Positions 32,717 through 42,976 of a stretch of DNA of 64,000 nt are shown piece by piece. The stretch's first letter is position 1; every line of letters begins with the position of its first letter. The translations under genes were made by a program, and so were the position numbers. The notes below the pieces were generated by a model, which was not told the DNA's origin, did not search any database, and worked only from the letters and a program-made list of their open reading frames with translations. Source of the DNA: Tetracentron sinense (taxonomy: Eukaryota; Streptophyta; Magnoliopsida; Trochodendrales; Trochodendraceae); assembly GCA_015143295.1 (NCBI GenBank), contig CM026568.1:29334441-29398440 (forward strand). Direction: 5' to 3'.

Positions 32717-33583
32717 TCAAATCTCCAGTTCCTCTAGAGGTGGGGTATAACAGATTCCAGTATAGGAAGAAACACTGCTTTTTATCTTTTCTCCAGTGCT
32801 TCAAATTGTTAAAAGTTTCAAAAATTGCCAGAAGACAGACAATTTTTTGCACTCACATGATGGTTGGTTGGTATGTTTACCATCAGCCATTAATCAAAGA
32901 ACACAACTTTGGAAAATCCCTACCTTTGCCTAGAACAGCAGTTATCGTGTTCGAACAACACACTTATCGGCGATCATAGAATTTACCCATGCAAATCCGT
33001 TACAGCCAGAGAGAACATTCATGATTCAGTGTTCTTATACAAACACAGGCCATGTTTATCCCACCACAGAATCATGAAGCAGAGCATCCAGCAACCATAA
33101 TTCACGCAGTTCGGTTTACCCACAAGCCAAGTCTTCCATGTGTTTGCTGCTAATGGCAATTGCCTGTCGTAAATGTAACAGGTTTTGTTTTTTTAATGAG
33201 TAATTCAGCGAATAACTAAAATCTAATTAATGATTATGGGAGGGCATAAGAACCAAACATGGCTTACAAAACTTGCACATGGTCCAGTCAAATTCCCAGC
33301 CTTTCTAACTTTCTGGAGAAGTTGCCTGCGAAACATTCAGAACTTCTACCAAGCTCTCCTTTCACTGTTCTTTTGTATCAAATTCAATTCATACTATACA
33401 TAAATCATGAATCTTACTGTTTTTGAAAGTGTGCAGTGTTCAGCTCTTCCATGCTTCTACGCCTATAAATGTTGCACTAAATCTGCTAACATGATACAGG
33501 AAATAGGTATTTGAATCTAAATAATAATGGTAAATGACAACTTGTTGGGTTCTGTTTAATGGGTCAGGTTTCGGCTGGAGGTA
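32717..33583. other. 3' flank of the zinc-finger gene
   Basis: Holds the likely 3' UTR. Two small overlapping frames (32740-33100) have no recognised product. No repeat seen. Confidence 0.35.
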
Positions 33584-33898
33584 TGTATTAGGGAAATAAT
33601 AATGTAATATCTATGAGATACATACAAGATCTCATAAATAATATTGAATTAGCATCAATTAAGAATTTGATTAGGATTTGATTAGATTAGGTTTCTATCT
33701 TGAGGTCAATGTAATATCCATATAAACCCTATTAGAGGTCATTGTAATCATTCAAGAATTCTCAATAGAATCAATTTCTCTTCGGTATGATTAAAATATC
33801 GGTGCTTAACCCGGTCTGAAGCCATTCTTAATCAACCCCTTCTCATAATTGACCGCTATTCAATTGCAGGAGTGGTGTTTCTTTTTTTCCGTAACACA
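33584..33898 (+). mobile_element. Probable solo LTR
   Basis: Begins TGTATTAGGGAAATAA and ends near GTAACACA. Flanks AGGTA and GGGTA are a near-match 5-bp duplication. Inside are a TATA-like CCATATAAACCC (33718-33729) and a leader-like block (TCATTCAAGAATTCTC), the usual order of promoter and transcript start in an LTR. Family uncertain; the borders are the weakest part. Confidence 0.42.
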
Positions 33899-34278
33899 GG
33901 GTATCCCAACCTTAACAAGGAAGGACTAATCCTTGCGGATGCACACAATTGCCCTTAATTTCAGGATATGGTCTTGATCTTCCTTTCACCATCAGATTGC
34001 TCACATATGAGGCATTAAAATCGCTCGAAAAACCCCATATATATTGTCTCTTTGATTTTCTTCATGCTAACCAAACAACTTTGAGAAAAACGATTAATTT
34101 TCTTCTTTTTTTCATATTTGTTTTTTTTTGTTCTCCACGTCTACCAATTTTCTCAGCAACCAAACAGAGTATTTGTCAAACAAGGTATGGCAAATCTCTT
34201 ATCATATATCATTTTACCCTAAAATGATATATATACATACATGAGTTTAGGCGAAGCTATGCTTGAAAACATTTTGAT
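33899..34278. other. Intergenic DNA
   Basis: No gene or named repeat was recognised; a short ATGATATATATACATACATG tract lies at 34222-34241. Confidence 0.3.
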
Positions 34279-34562
34279 GGGGAATGCTAGCCTCAATTTC
34301 TTTCTTCCTCACTTTCTGTGGGACCAACAATTCAACAAGTATCCTCACTTTTTCCAGCTACCTATACAGCCATTAAAACCAAGAAATAGAGACGATTTGA
34401 AAATGTTGAGACCAACAATTCAACAAGTATCCTCACTTTTTCCAGCTACTTATACAGCAGTTAAAACTAAGAAATAGAGACGATTTGAAAATGTTGAAGC
34501 TTTAACCGATTGCGGAAAAATGAAAGATAGTGAGAAAGAAAGAAACCGAGGTTAGTATTCTA
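34279..34562. mobile_element. MITE of the GGGAATGCTAGC family (copy 2) with an internal 88-bp duplication
   Basis: The left end GGGGAATGCTAGCCTCAATT pairs with the right end, read on minus as GAATACTAACCTCGGTTT. CT-rich stretches (TTTCTTTCTTCCTCACTTTC) follow in each direction. An 88-bp unit starting GACCAACAATTCAACAAG is repeated in tandem at 34322 and 34410 with few differences. Non-coding. Confidence 0.65.
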
Positions 34563-34570
34563 CTTTGGGA

Positions 34571-34926
34571 CGTAATCTTCTCCAGTTGTAACCGGTTTTG
34601 CCAAAACCGGTTACACCCCTGAGGTGGCCACATGTTCCTTTTGACACATTTTAATTGTGGTTAAGATTCACTCACCCCTAGGGTTCGCTAACCTATCATT
34701 GGTTCTTAGAAAAAATAATAAAATAATTTATTAACCGTGGTTAAAATTTATTACCTCCTAGGGTTAAATTTTTTAAAATATTTTTTCTAAAAACCAAAGA
34801 TAGGTTGGTGAACCCTAGGGGTGAGTGAATCTTAACCACAATTAAAGGGTGTAAGAAGAGACACGTGACCACCTCGGGAGTGTAACCGGTTTTGGCAAAA
34901 ACCGGTTACAACGGGAGAAGATTACG
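34571..34926. mobile_element. Long-TIR MITE with AACCGGTT palindrome (copy 1)
   Basis: Inverted ends of about 65 bp, nearly perfect: CGTAATCTTCTCC, then GTTGTAACCGGTTTTG, then CCAAAACCGGTTACA, then GAGGTGGCCACATG. Within each arm the GTAACCGG/CCGGTTAC pair is itself a hairpin. The centre carries the palindromic core in both orientations (34660-34850). No ORF; target duplication not found. Confidence 0.68.
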
Positions 34927-35098
34927 AGTCTTCTCCTTTTCATAGAGCTCCCCATTTCAGTTTAAACTTGGTGGCGGCTTGTAATTTTGGAAAAATTTAG
35001 GCACAGATGGGCAAAGATTTTGGTCTATAATTAATTACAAGGCTTTGGTCTGTTCTATAATTACAAGGCTGACATCAAGTTTAAACTTTAAACTGTAA

Positions 35099-35343
35099 GA
35101 GCAAAAGTCCCCTCCTCAGCGGAGGACTATTCCTACTCACCTTCACAAGCCCCTTCGAAGTATGGGTAACAAGTTTTAATTCTTGTGGTTAGTTTTTTTT
35201 ATCTTAAAATTTAAGAATAGATGCTAATCCCGAGAATTAGTGAATTTTAACTATGGAATAAAAAAAGACAAGTGACACAAAAAAAAAAAAGGCCGAGACA
35301 GTAAATTACCTTTTAGGGCAAACAGACGAGGGGATTATTTTCC
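35099..35343. mobile_element. GAGCA...TTTTCC MITE (CTCCTC subtype, copy 2)
   Basis: Starts GAGCAAAAGTCCCCTCCTC and ends CGAGGGGATTATTTTCC. Flanks AAACTGTAA and AAACTGAAA form a 9-bp duplication with one difference. Shares its ends with 27058-27322. The core is mostly eroded (TTAATTCTTGTGGTTAG, then GAATTAGTGAATTTTAAC). Confidence 0.62.
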
Positions 35344-36204
35344 AAACTGAAATGGGAGCTCCGTCAAAACGTTGATGGGTAAAACTCAAAATCGATTGCC
35401 ATTTGTGGGTGAACGTTCTGGTATCTGTACCATTCGTTCATTCCTGGTCATGAAAAGAGAGAGACCAATCAACAAAATTATTTATTTCTAGGCATTCCAT
35501 TGTAGGCAAATTCAAGGAAAGATGAGGTGTGACATCTTTGTCTCGTGGTTAGGTACTGGGTCGCTCTCCAGTGTCCCAACTTGAGCCAAAGCTCTCATAT
35601 GTTCATCTAAAGTGAACGAGAAGACCCATCACACTAAGCAGAAAGATTCTAATTGTATTAGTTAAATACTTCTCTAATTCTTTTAAGCAGCCATTAGTTT
35701 AATTGTTAGGTACAAATTTTAGAAATATCAAACTCACAATATTTCTAAAATTTAGACTTAGAATTACAATGCTATGATTGTATGAATCCACACAATATTT
35801 GATACACGGTCTCTATAGATGATTGGAGCGCATTGGCCTCTTCTGCACAAGAAGTGACACCATGGTGGTGTTTGGATAGACTTTTCAAAGAAGAAAATTA
35901 CTTCCTACTAGTTACTTCGTAGGAAGTAATTCTTGAGGAAGTTTGACAAAGTTATTCAAGGGATAAAATAATGTTTGGTTCGCACAACTTAAATATGACT
36001 TTTACAAACTCAAAAATCAATTTTGTGTTTGGTATGCACTTTCAAAAAATAACTTTTGAAAATTTTATATATATCAAATTGATATATGATTATTTTTATA
36101 TATCAACTTTTATAGAATTTGTGATGCCCATAGATATAAAAGAGGAGAAAAAACATGTTGTATGCTTGTACATGAACTAGCAGGTAAAATAGAAATTACT
36201 ACAT

Positions 36205-36290
36205 ACCGTGGACCTAACCCAATGGTAAAACATCCCCTTACTAGGAGGGAGGTTCTGGGATCTTTCTTAAGGGGTGCTTCATAACCCTTA
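36205..36290 (+). mobile_element. SINE-like fragment
   Basis: ACCGTGGACCTAACCCAATG and GGAGGGAGGTTCTGGGATC resemble A- and B-box regions of plant SINEs, and parts echo the A-box of the SINE at 21267-21426 (minus strand). No tail or target duplication is visible. Confidence 0.3.
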
Positions 36291-36439
36291 GCCAAGTTTC
36301 AAATGTTAGGAATTAACCCACTAACCTCTAGAACAGATAACCCAAGTTAACCCCAAAGTTGACTACAAATCCTAAATACTCTCAAAACCAAATTATTTAT
36401 AAGCTTGTAAACCTCCATAGTTATTATCGGACTTAGGGT

Positions 36440-36745
36440 GACCAGTTACATCCTGAGGTCTCTATGTGTCCCTTTTGACACCCCTTAATTGTGGTTAAGA
36501 TTCATCCACCCCCCTAGGTTCACCCACCTATCCTTGGTTTTTAGGGAAAAAATCATTTTTTAACCCTAATTAAAATTCATTAACTCTTAGGGTTAATTTT
36601 TAAAAAATATTTTTTAAAGATAGGTGGGTGAACCCTAGTGGTGGGTGAATATTAACTACGGTTAAGGGGTTTCAAAAGGGATACGCAACAACCTTAAGGG
36701 CATAACTGAACTCCCCCCGAGTCTGGTTATAACGGTAGAGGATTA
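36440..36745. mobile_element. Long-TIR MITE, diverged relative of 34571-34926
   Basis: The left GACCAGTTACATCCTGAGGT and the right end (minus strand: TTTCTAATCCTCTACCGTTA, then TAACCAGACTCGG) parallel the AACCGGTT arms of copy 1. The palindromic core is in both orientations (36480-36530 and 36610-36670). No ORF. Confidence 0.5.
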
Positions 36746-36765
36746 GAAATCTTATTTTATAATAG

Positions 36766-37333
36766 GCAATGGATTACCTCTGTTAGATGCCCGAGATCCC
36801 ATCTCGAGCGCCACTCTTTATCTGACACGTGGGAGGCATTTAACTAGGGAGTGATAATGTGCAATCTCGAGCACCACTCTTCAGTTGATGCATGAGAGAC
36901 ATTTAACTAGGGAGTGATAACATGCATTGCGCGCACATTCCGTCGAGTGGTACACACACCTCCCAAGCTCGCCACGTATGCTCTTTGACAGCCATTAACT
37001 GTGGTTAAGATTCACCCACCCTTAGAGTAACCTTAGTTGTTATAAAAATATCTTAAAATCATTAACCACATGAACAAATGAAATCATAACCAAGGTTAAT
37101 TTTTTTTTAAAAATTAACATAGCAAAGGTTAGATTATTAACCCTAAGTATGAGTGAATATTAACCATTATTAATGAATGTCAAAGATGATATCTGGTGAG
37201 CTTGGCAGGTGTGCATGTAACCACTCAACAGGATGTGCAATGCATGGTATCACTCTCTAGTAAATGCCTCCCACGCGTCAAGAGTGGTGCCCAAGATGAG
37301 ATCTCGGCATCTGCCAGAGTTAACCTGTTTTCA
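36766..37333. mobile_element. Long-TIR MITE, 568 bp, with 10-bp target duplication
   Basis: TTTATAATAG is identical at 36756-36765 and 37334-37343. Arms of more than 150 bp: TTAGATGCCCGAGATC, CATCTCGAGCGCCACTCTT, ACGTGGGAGGCATTTAACTA, then a left-arm local duplication (AACTAGGGAGTGATAA twice). The core palindrome is at the centre (36990-37170). A 9-10 bp duplication with long arms is typical of Mutator-like MITEs. Confidence 0.75.
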
Positions 37334-37343
37334 TTTATAATAG

Positions 37344-37607
37344 AGCCCTGAGATGAGGAACCCAGTGTCCTCGTCTAAGCTGACCAAGTGTCTCTGTGTC
37401 TCTTTTAACACCTCTTTAATAATGGTTAAGCTTAATTAAATTAAAAATAATAATTTCATTTCTTTTTTGTTTTTTTTTTAAACCATGGTTAGATGTAGGG
37501 GTTGAATGAATCTAACCACAGTTGATGGATGGTAAAATGTGGGCATGGACCAATGAGATCCCAGGGTCAGCTTCAAAGTTGACCTAGGGGTTCATTTTCC
37601 ATTTCCC
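37344..37607. mobile_element. MITE, 264 bp, sharing the TTTATAATA duplication with its neighbour
   Basis: Starts AGCCCTGAGATGAGG and ends TTCATTTTCCATTTCCC. The left flank TTTATAATAG (37334-37343) and right flank TTTATAATA (37608-37616) match over 9 bp. Central core halves lie at 37400-37440 and 37470-37530. It lies directly after the previous MITE with only the duplication between them. Confidence 0.65.
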
Positions 37608-37619
37608 TTTATAATACTA

Positions 37620-37776
37620 CTAGCAGGTGGCACGTGCCATGCACGTGAGAGCGAGGGGAAGGAGTTAACCACAGTTAATAGGAGTTAAAAGGGGCACGTG
37701 TTAACCTGCAGGTGCGATTGAACTCTCCCCGAGTTCAATCGCGATTGACTGTGATTCTATTCTTTAAATAGATAGA
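37620..37776 (-). mobile_element. Mini-Helitron, minus strand
   Basis: On the minus strand it begins TCTATCTATTTAAAGAATAG and ends in CTAG (37623-37620), followed by T. The 3' hairpin CACGTGCATGGCACGTG matches 27831-27975, as do CAATCGCGATTGAAC and GAGTTCAATCGCACC. The 5' border could lie 4 bp further in. Non-coding; sits at the end of the MITE chain. Confidence 0.72.
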
Positions 37777-38747
37777 TGAGGGTAGTTTGGGAATTAAAAT
37801 AAAACATTAAACTAAAGTTTTGTTTTATGTAAGGGTAGTTTAGGAATTTCGTAAAATTCAGGGCCTGCTTCTCCCATTATGATAGTAAAGATAAGGATCC
37901 AAGCTCAATCAGTGGTTGGGTCCAAAGTTTTCTTCTTAGTACTCCAAAGGCTTACAAGTGAATAGTGATTGTTGTGCGTTTGTATTATGCATATTATGCA
38001 TTATTGTTCCGCCGGCTCTTCCGTCAACTTCCCGCCGAAGTGACAATTCCACTTCCCACCGAAGCTAGTCCCCTTGGCTTCTTGGGGAAGTAAGAAAATT
38101 ACCTTCTCACGACTTTTTACTTCCACGTGAAGTTAAATGAAAAATGGTAAACCAAACACTAATTTGTCAACTTTTGACTTCCCAAAAGCTAGAAGTTGTT
38201 GGCGAAGTCTATCCAAATGACACCCATATATCACATGATTTGAAACTTTTGTTTTTTAAGAAATAATGATGATTAAAATTCAAGTTATTTTCTTAAGTAG
38301 TAGTTTATTGACTATGACACTTTTTAGAAAACCTTAATCCAATAGTGGGAGTTTTTGAAAAATCCTAAACCTAATACTAGAGAGGTTAGGTAGCCATCGG
38401 TGTCCAAAGTTATGTCAGATTTAATTCATGGATAGAACAGAATAAAACATAGCTGGAGTCAACACCTACACCTTTAGCTTAGACAACGAGGTGTGCCCCT
38501 CTCAAGAGGGTAGTCCTGAGATCATGTCCTAGGGAAGTGAGGCTTTCCCCTAAATGTAGCAAGCAAGAGGTTACCAGTTATTAACCCACCATGCCTAACT
38601 ACTAAGCGTCGATATTTGATTCACTCTTGCGCCAGTGGTAGGGAGTGGCTTCTCTGATGAGGGATTTCTTGGGGTTTTGAATTCCTTGAGGTGCTGAGTC
38701 ATAAGAGCTCCAATCTCCAAGCTAACCACTAACCATACTAACGTAGG
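37777..38747. other. Right part of the nest and flank
   Basis: 37930-38222 is the right arm of the outer TIR element. No gene or clear repeat was recognised in 38223-38747, apart from a tRNA-like stretch near 38480-38560 too weak to call. Confidence 0.3.
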
Positions 38748-40045
38748 TGTAATGGGAAAAATTCATTAAAAGAAGGGGTAAAATGAGAATTTTCCATTCT
38801 AGCAAAGTCTAACAATTTAGCCGACATAAGCCCACTTGGGCTATGTGTTGGCTCTCTTAAGTGTTATCTGACAGGGACCTCATCATGACTACACAAGTCA
38901 TGATGACTTCAAATGCCTATAAATAAGCAATAATCATCAGAGAAAAGGAGGATGGTGCGGAAGGCAAGAGAGAAAGTAAGAAAAGAGAAAAGAAGAAGAG
39001 AAAAAAAAAGGAGAACTGGGAAGCTTGAGTCGCTTACACCCCAACCTCGTAGAACTATGCAGATATTTGCCCATCTGATTCTCCCATCTTCATTTGATGT
39101 TTTCCGGCCACTTGATGCACTCCATGGCCTCACAATCAATTACGACCACCGGATGCTCTCTTAAATCTGTCAAGTCCGCCTGATGTTCTCTAGGAAAGGT
39201 ACCCTTACACTCTGTTAAATATTTCATGTTTATCTACTTGGTGAAATATTAAGGTCACACTGCCACTTGCGCGACCTTGCAATTGATCATCTGCTGAGTG
39301 CATGCATACTTGAACTTGTGTCTAACGCTGTGCACTGTATCTGAGCCCGTTGTCTGTTGTCAGCTGTGCACTGTACCTAAGCCCGTTGTCAGTTGTCTGC
39401 TGTGCATTGTACCTGAGCCCGTTGTTCGTTGTCCGCTGTGCACTGTATCTGAGCCCGTTGTTTGAGCTACGTTGTCTGATATTCACCACGTACCCGTTGT
39501 CCATTTCACAACGTATACGTTGTCTTGTGTACAGCGTTCCCATTGTATTCTCGACAACGTATTCGTTGTCTGATGCACAACGTATACGTTGTTCACGCTA
39601 CGTTGTCTGAGCCTTGTCCGAGCTACGTTGTCCGAGAGGTACAACATCCATTGTGCCATCTGTTGTGCCATCCGTTGTGCTATCCATTGTGTTATCTGAG
39701 CTGCATCTGTTGTGCCATCCGTTGTGCTATCCGTTGTGTCATCCAAGCTACACCCTTTGTACCTCTCAAGCTATGTCCTCTACGTCTCTATCACTCGTCT
39801 TCCAGAGCACAACATTAGAGCACATCCTCAAGCGCATATGCTCAGTGACCTCACGATAAGTATCTCTAAGCTATCATGCTCATATGCTTGTGCCTTATAC
39901 TGACTTTATCATCGGATCTTATTTCAGGGTGCACACCCACCCCCTCAGTTTTATTTGTAGGTGGAGTTTTGCTATCTTTCTTTTACCAGGAAATCAGAGT
40001 TTGTAATAGCTATTGACGCGTGGCAAGTCCGAGAATTCCCCTTAA
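38748..40045 (+). repeat. 5' LTR with internal tandem words
   Basis: Starts TGTAATGGGAAAAATTC. Near 39330-39470 a unit of about 36 bp (TGCACTGTACCTGAGCCC, then GTTGTC-rich) is repeated about four times. It is followed by ACGTATACGTTGT words and a CCGTTGTGCCAT series (39650-39740). A promoter-like TGCCTATAAATAAGC lies at 38913-38927. The rest matches 41093-42361. Confidence 0.82.
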
Positions 40046-41092
40046 AAAATGGTGCCATCTGTGGGAAAGAGGTCAAGGGGCTTAGACAATCACAAATGAT
40101 GAGCGTCTTCTACACCTGAATGGGGCTTTCACTGTATGGCAACAACCAATAGGTAATTATCAAGTGCTTTATCAATTAAACTGTCTAGTGCATGCTCCGG
40201 TGAATTTCAATATCAAGTGAATTATCGAGTGAATTATCAGCCTATCAAGTGACTTATCAAGTGAATGATCAAGAGAAGCGACCAATGTCATATCAAGTAA
40301 AAAACATCTTGAGTGCAATGTCAAATGATGTCTTATCTGATATGTCTGAATACGGTGATGGGACACTTGTAGCTTATTAATAACATGTCATCCGAGCGAG
40401 GTGTCTTACCACATGGTTCAACACATATCTAAGCATGATGCTCACTGCGAGACTTGTGTGACTCAGTCAGATGCATTGTCCGTTAAGCGACCAATTGGCA
40501 TATCCTCATGCAATGCCATTTGAGCATGGTGTCATGATGCCCCGTTACAAGTCATTCGCGTGAGATAGCATCTGTATATATTTATGATGGTTTTTACTGT
40601 AAACTCATTCATGTGTTTATCAAGTGAATCCCTGTGCTCATGCATCTTCACGTGTTCATGCACCTTCCCGTGCTCGAAGTACGTAATGACTTCATTTTTT
40701 CATGGTGTTGTGATACATGTACATCGTTGTGTTCTTTAAACATGCTCTGAGGCACTATGCACGAGAAGCAGCTGCTCTGACTTGACTAGGGGCTGATACA
40801 AGCTCATCTTCGCTGTCACAAGCTCGTCCTCGTTGACAGAAGTTCGTCCTCGATTGTTCGCAAGATCGACCTCATTTTCAATGATTCGCTCTAACTCCTC
40901 GGCGAGCCCTGCCTCCACAACATCAATCTTCATGTGACAGCATAACGTATCAGTGACAACGGAGCATATACAACGAAAAAGAACGGAGAGCGGAGCACAA
41001 TCAGCATCTGCGGACAGAGGTATTCTTCATCTTATGTTATGAGTGATTTATGATACTTCGAACTGCGTTCAAAGCATCATAAATGGGCTAAT

Positions 41093-42361
41093 TGTAATGG
41101 AAAAAATTCGTTAAAAGAATGGGTAAAATGGGAATTTCCCACTCTTGCAAAGTCTAATAATTTAGCCGACATAAGCCCACTTGGGCTATGTGCTAGCTCT
41201 CTTAAGTGTCATCTGATAGGTGACCTCATCATAACTATACAAGCCATGATGACTCCAAATGCCTATAAATAAGCAAGAATCACCAGAGAAAGGGAGGATG
41301 GTGCGGAAGGCAAGAGAGAAAGTAAGAAAAGAGAAAAGAAGAAGAGGAAGAAAAAGGAGAACTGGGAAGCTTGAGTCGCTCACACCTCAACCCTGTAGAA
41401 CTATGTAGATAGTTGCCCATCTGATTCTCCCATCTTCATTTGATGTTTTCCAACCACTTGATGCACTCCACGGCCTCACAATCGATTACGACCGCCAGAT
41501 ACTCTCTCAAATCGGCCAAGTCCGCCTAATGTTCTCTAGGAGAGGTACCCTTACACTCTGTTAAATATCTCATGTTTATCTACTTGGTGAAATGTTAAGG
41601 TCACACTGCTACTTGCACGACCTCACAATTGATCATCTGCTGAGTGCATGCATACTTGAACTTGTGCCTAACGCTGTGCACTGTACCTGAGCTTGTTGTC
41701 CATTGTCCACTATGCACTGTACCTGAGCCCGTTGTCTGTTGTCAGCTGCGCACTGTACCTGAGCCCGTTGTCCGTTGTACAATGTACCTGAGCCCGTTGA
41801 CCGAGCTACGTTGTCCGATGTTCACCACGTACCCGTTGTCCATTTCATAATGTACACGTTGTCTTGTGTACAGTGTTCCCGTTGTATTATCGACAACGTA
41901 TTTATTGTCTGATGCACAACGTATACGTTGTCCGTGCTATGTTGTCTGAGCCTTGTTCAAGCTACATTGTCCAAGAGCTACAGCATCCGTTGTGCTATCC
42001 GAGCTGCATCCGTTGTGCCATCCGTTGTGCATCTGTTGTGCTATCCGTTGTGTCATCCGAGCTACGTCCTTTGAACCTCCCAAGCTATGTCCTCTACGTC
42101 TCTATCACTCGTCTTCCAGAGCACAATATCAGAGCCCGTCCTCAAGCGCATATGCTCAGTGACCTCACGATAAGTATCTCTAAGCTATCATGCTCATATG
42201 CTTGTGCCTTATACTGACTTTATCATCGGAGCTTATTTCAGGGTGCACACCCGCCCCCTCAGTTTCATTTGTAGGTGGAGTTTTGCTATCTTCCTTTTAC
42301 TAGGAAATCAGAGTTTGTAATAGCTACTGACGTGTGGCGAGTCCGGGAATTTTCCCCTTCA
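41093..42361 (+). repeat. 3' LTR
   Basis: Starts TGTAATGGAAAAAATTC and ends CCCCTTCA. Colinear with the 5' LTR, including TGCCTATAAATAAGC and the CGTTGTC-rich tandem words, with a somewhat different number of word repeats. Confidence 0.82.
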
Positions 42362-42484
42362 GTAGGTAAATGATATCCAAAGCAAAAAATAAAAGGTAGA
42401 TATTTGATGAGGTCCAAATATTAACTAGAAGTCTAAAAGGCATCAATTCAAGGACTAAGGTGTTGTGTTTGATTTTATATTATA

Positions 42485-42732
42485 GAGCAGTGATTAGCGG
42501 ACCAATAGCGGATTGTCATGTCCCTGTGTCCCTTTCAACCCTCTTTTAACAATGCTTAAGCATAACCAAATTATGATTAATACTTTTTTCCTAAAAATCA
42601 AGGTTGGATGGATGAACCCTAAGAGTGAGTGGATCTTAACCATCGTTAGTAGGTGTTAAAAAGGGGGTGTGGACCAATGAGGATCGCACATTCCGTTACA
42701 TAGCGGAATGTGTGGTCCCTTAACCATTTCCA
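42485..42732. mobile_element. GAGCA...TTTCC MITE (GCGGAATG subtype, copy 1)
   Basis: Starts GAGCAGTGATTAGCGGACC and ends TTAACCATTTCC plus A. TATATTATA occurs on both sides (42476-42484 and 42733-42741), a perfect 9-bp target duplication. The core is on both arms (42530-42560 and 42610-42650). The right arm has a CATTCCGTTACATAGCGGAATG palindrome-like pair. Confidence 0.72.
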
Positions 42733-42741
42733 TATATTATA

Positions 42742-42976
42742 TGGAGCAGTGATTAGCCGACCCTGCATTCCACTATCTAGTCGACTAATGTGTCCCGTGT
42801 CCCTTTTAATCCACATTTTAAATATGATTTCAGTTTAATTAAATATAGGTTAATATTTTATTTTGCTAAACTAAGGTTGGATGGGTGAACCCTAAGGTTG
42901 AGTGAATCTTAACCACATTAGTGAGCGCTAAGAAGAAGGGCATGGACCAATAATGTGCGGTCCATTAAACATTTCC
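42742..42976. mobile_element. GAGCA...TTTCC MITE (GCGGAATG subtype, copy 2)
   Basis: Starts TGGAGCAGTGATTAGCC directly after the right duplication of copy 1 and ends CATTAAACATTTCC. The right flank TATATGAGA only partly matches. Core halves at 42800-42850 and 42880-42930. Two related MITEs are thus in tandem with one shared 9-bp site. Confidence 0.62.

Larger units (their letters stand above)
35866..38222. mobile_element. Outer TIR element hosting a nest of later insertions
   Basis: GGTGTTTGGATAGACTT near 35868 pairs with the right end (AAGTCTATCCAAATGACACC, 38201-38220). Sub-ends share GAAAATTACTTCC, GGAAGT and TGTTTGGTT words in inverted order (35885-35985 against 38090-38165). A CAT triplet flanks each side. 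Inside lie a B-type MITE, two GAGCA-type MITEs and a mini-Helitron. TIR wording is like PIF/Harbinger or hAT elements; the assignment is open. Confidence 0.5.
38748..42361 (+). mobile_element. Non-autonomous LTR retroelement, both LTRs and target duplication present
   Basis: 5' LTR 38748-40045, internal part 40046-41092, 3' LTR 41093-42361. GTAGG flanks both sides (38743-38747 and 42362-42366). Just inside the 5' LTR lies TGGTGCCATCTGTGGG, the primer-site context common in plant Ty3/gypsy elements. The 1-kb interior shows no gag or pol, so it would have depended on a helper. LTR pairs differ at about one base in ten over a 200-bp sample read by eye, which suggests an insertion several million years old or more, depending on the rate. 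Structurally complete as a fossil but not self-sufficient. Confidence 0.85.

Noticed and set aside
38480-38560. Possible tRNA gene or SINE head
   Set aside because: Some A-box-like wording but no complete cloverleaf, no B-box and no tail.
39330-39470. Evenly spaced 36-bp repeats resembling a CRISPR array
   Set aside because: Plant nuclear DNA, no unique spacers of constant size, and the repeats are inside both LTRs of a retroelement.
39322-39903. Overlapping open frames on both strands of the LTR
   Set aside because: They arise from the short-word repeats, which stay open in several frames; they are not genes.
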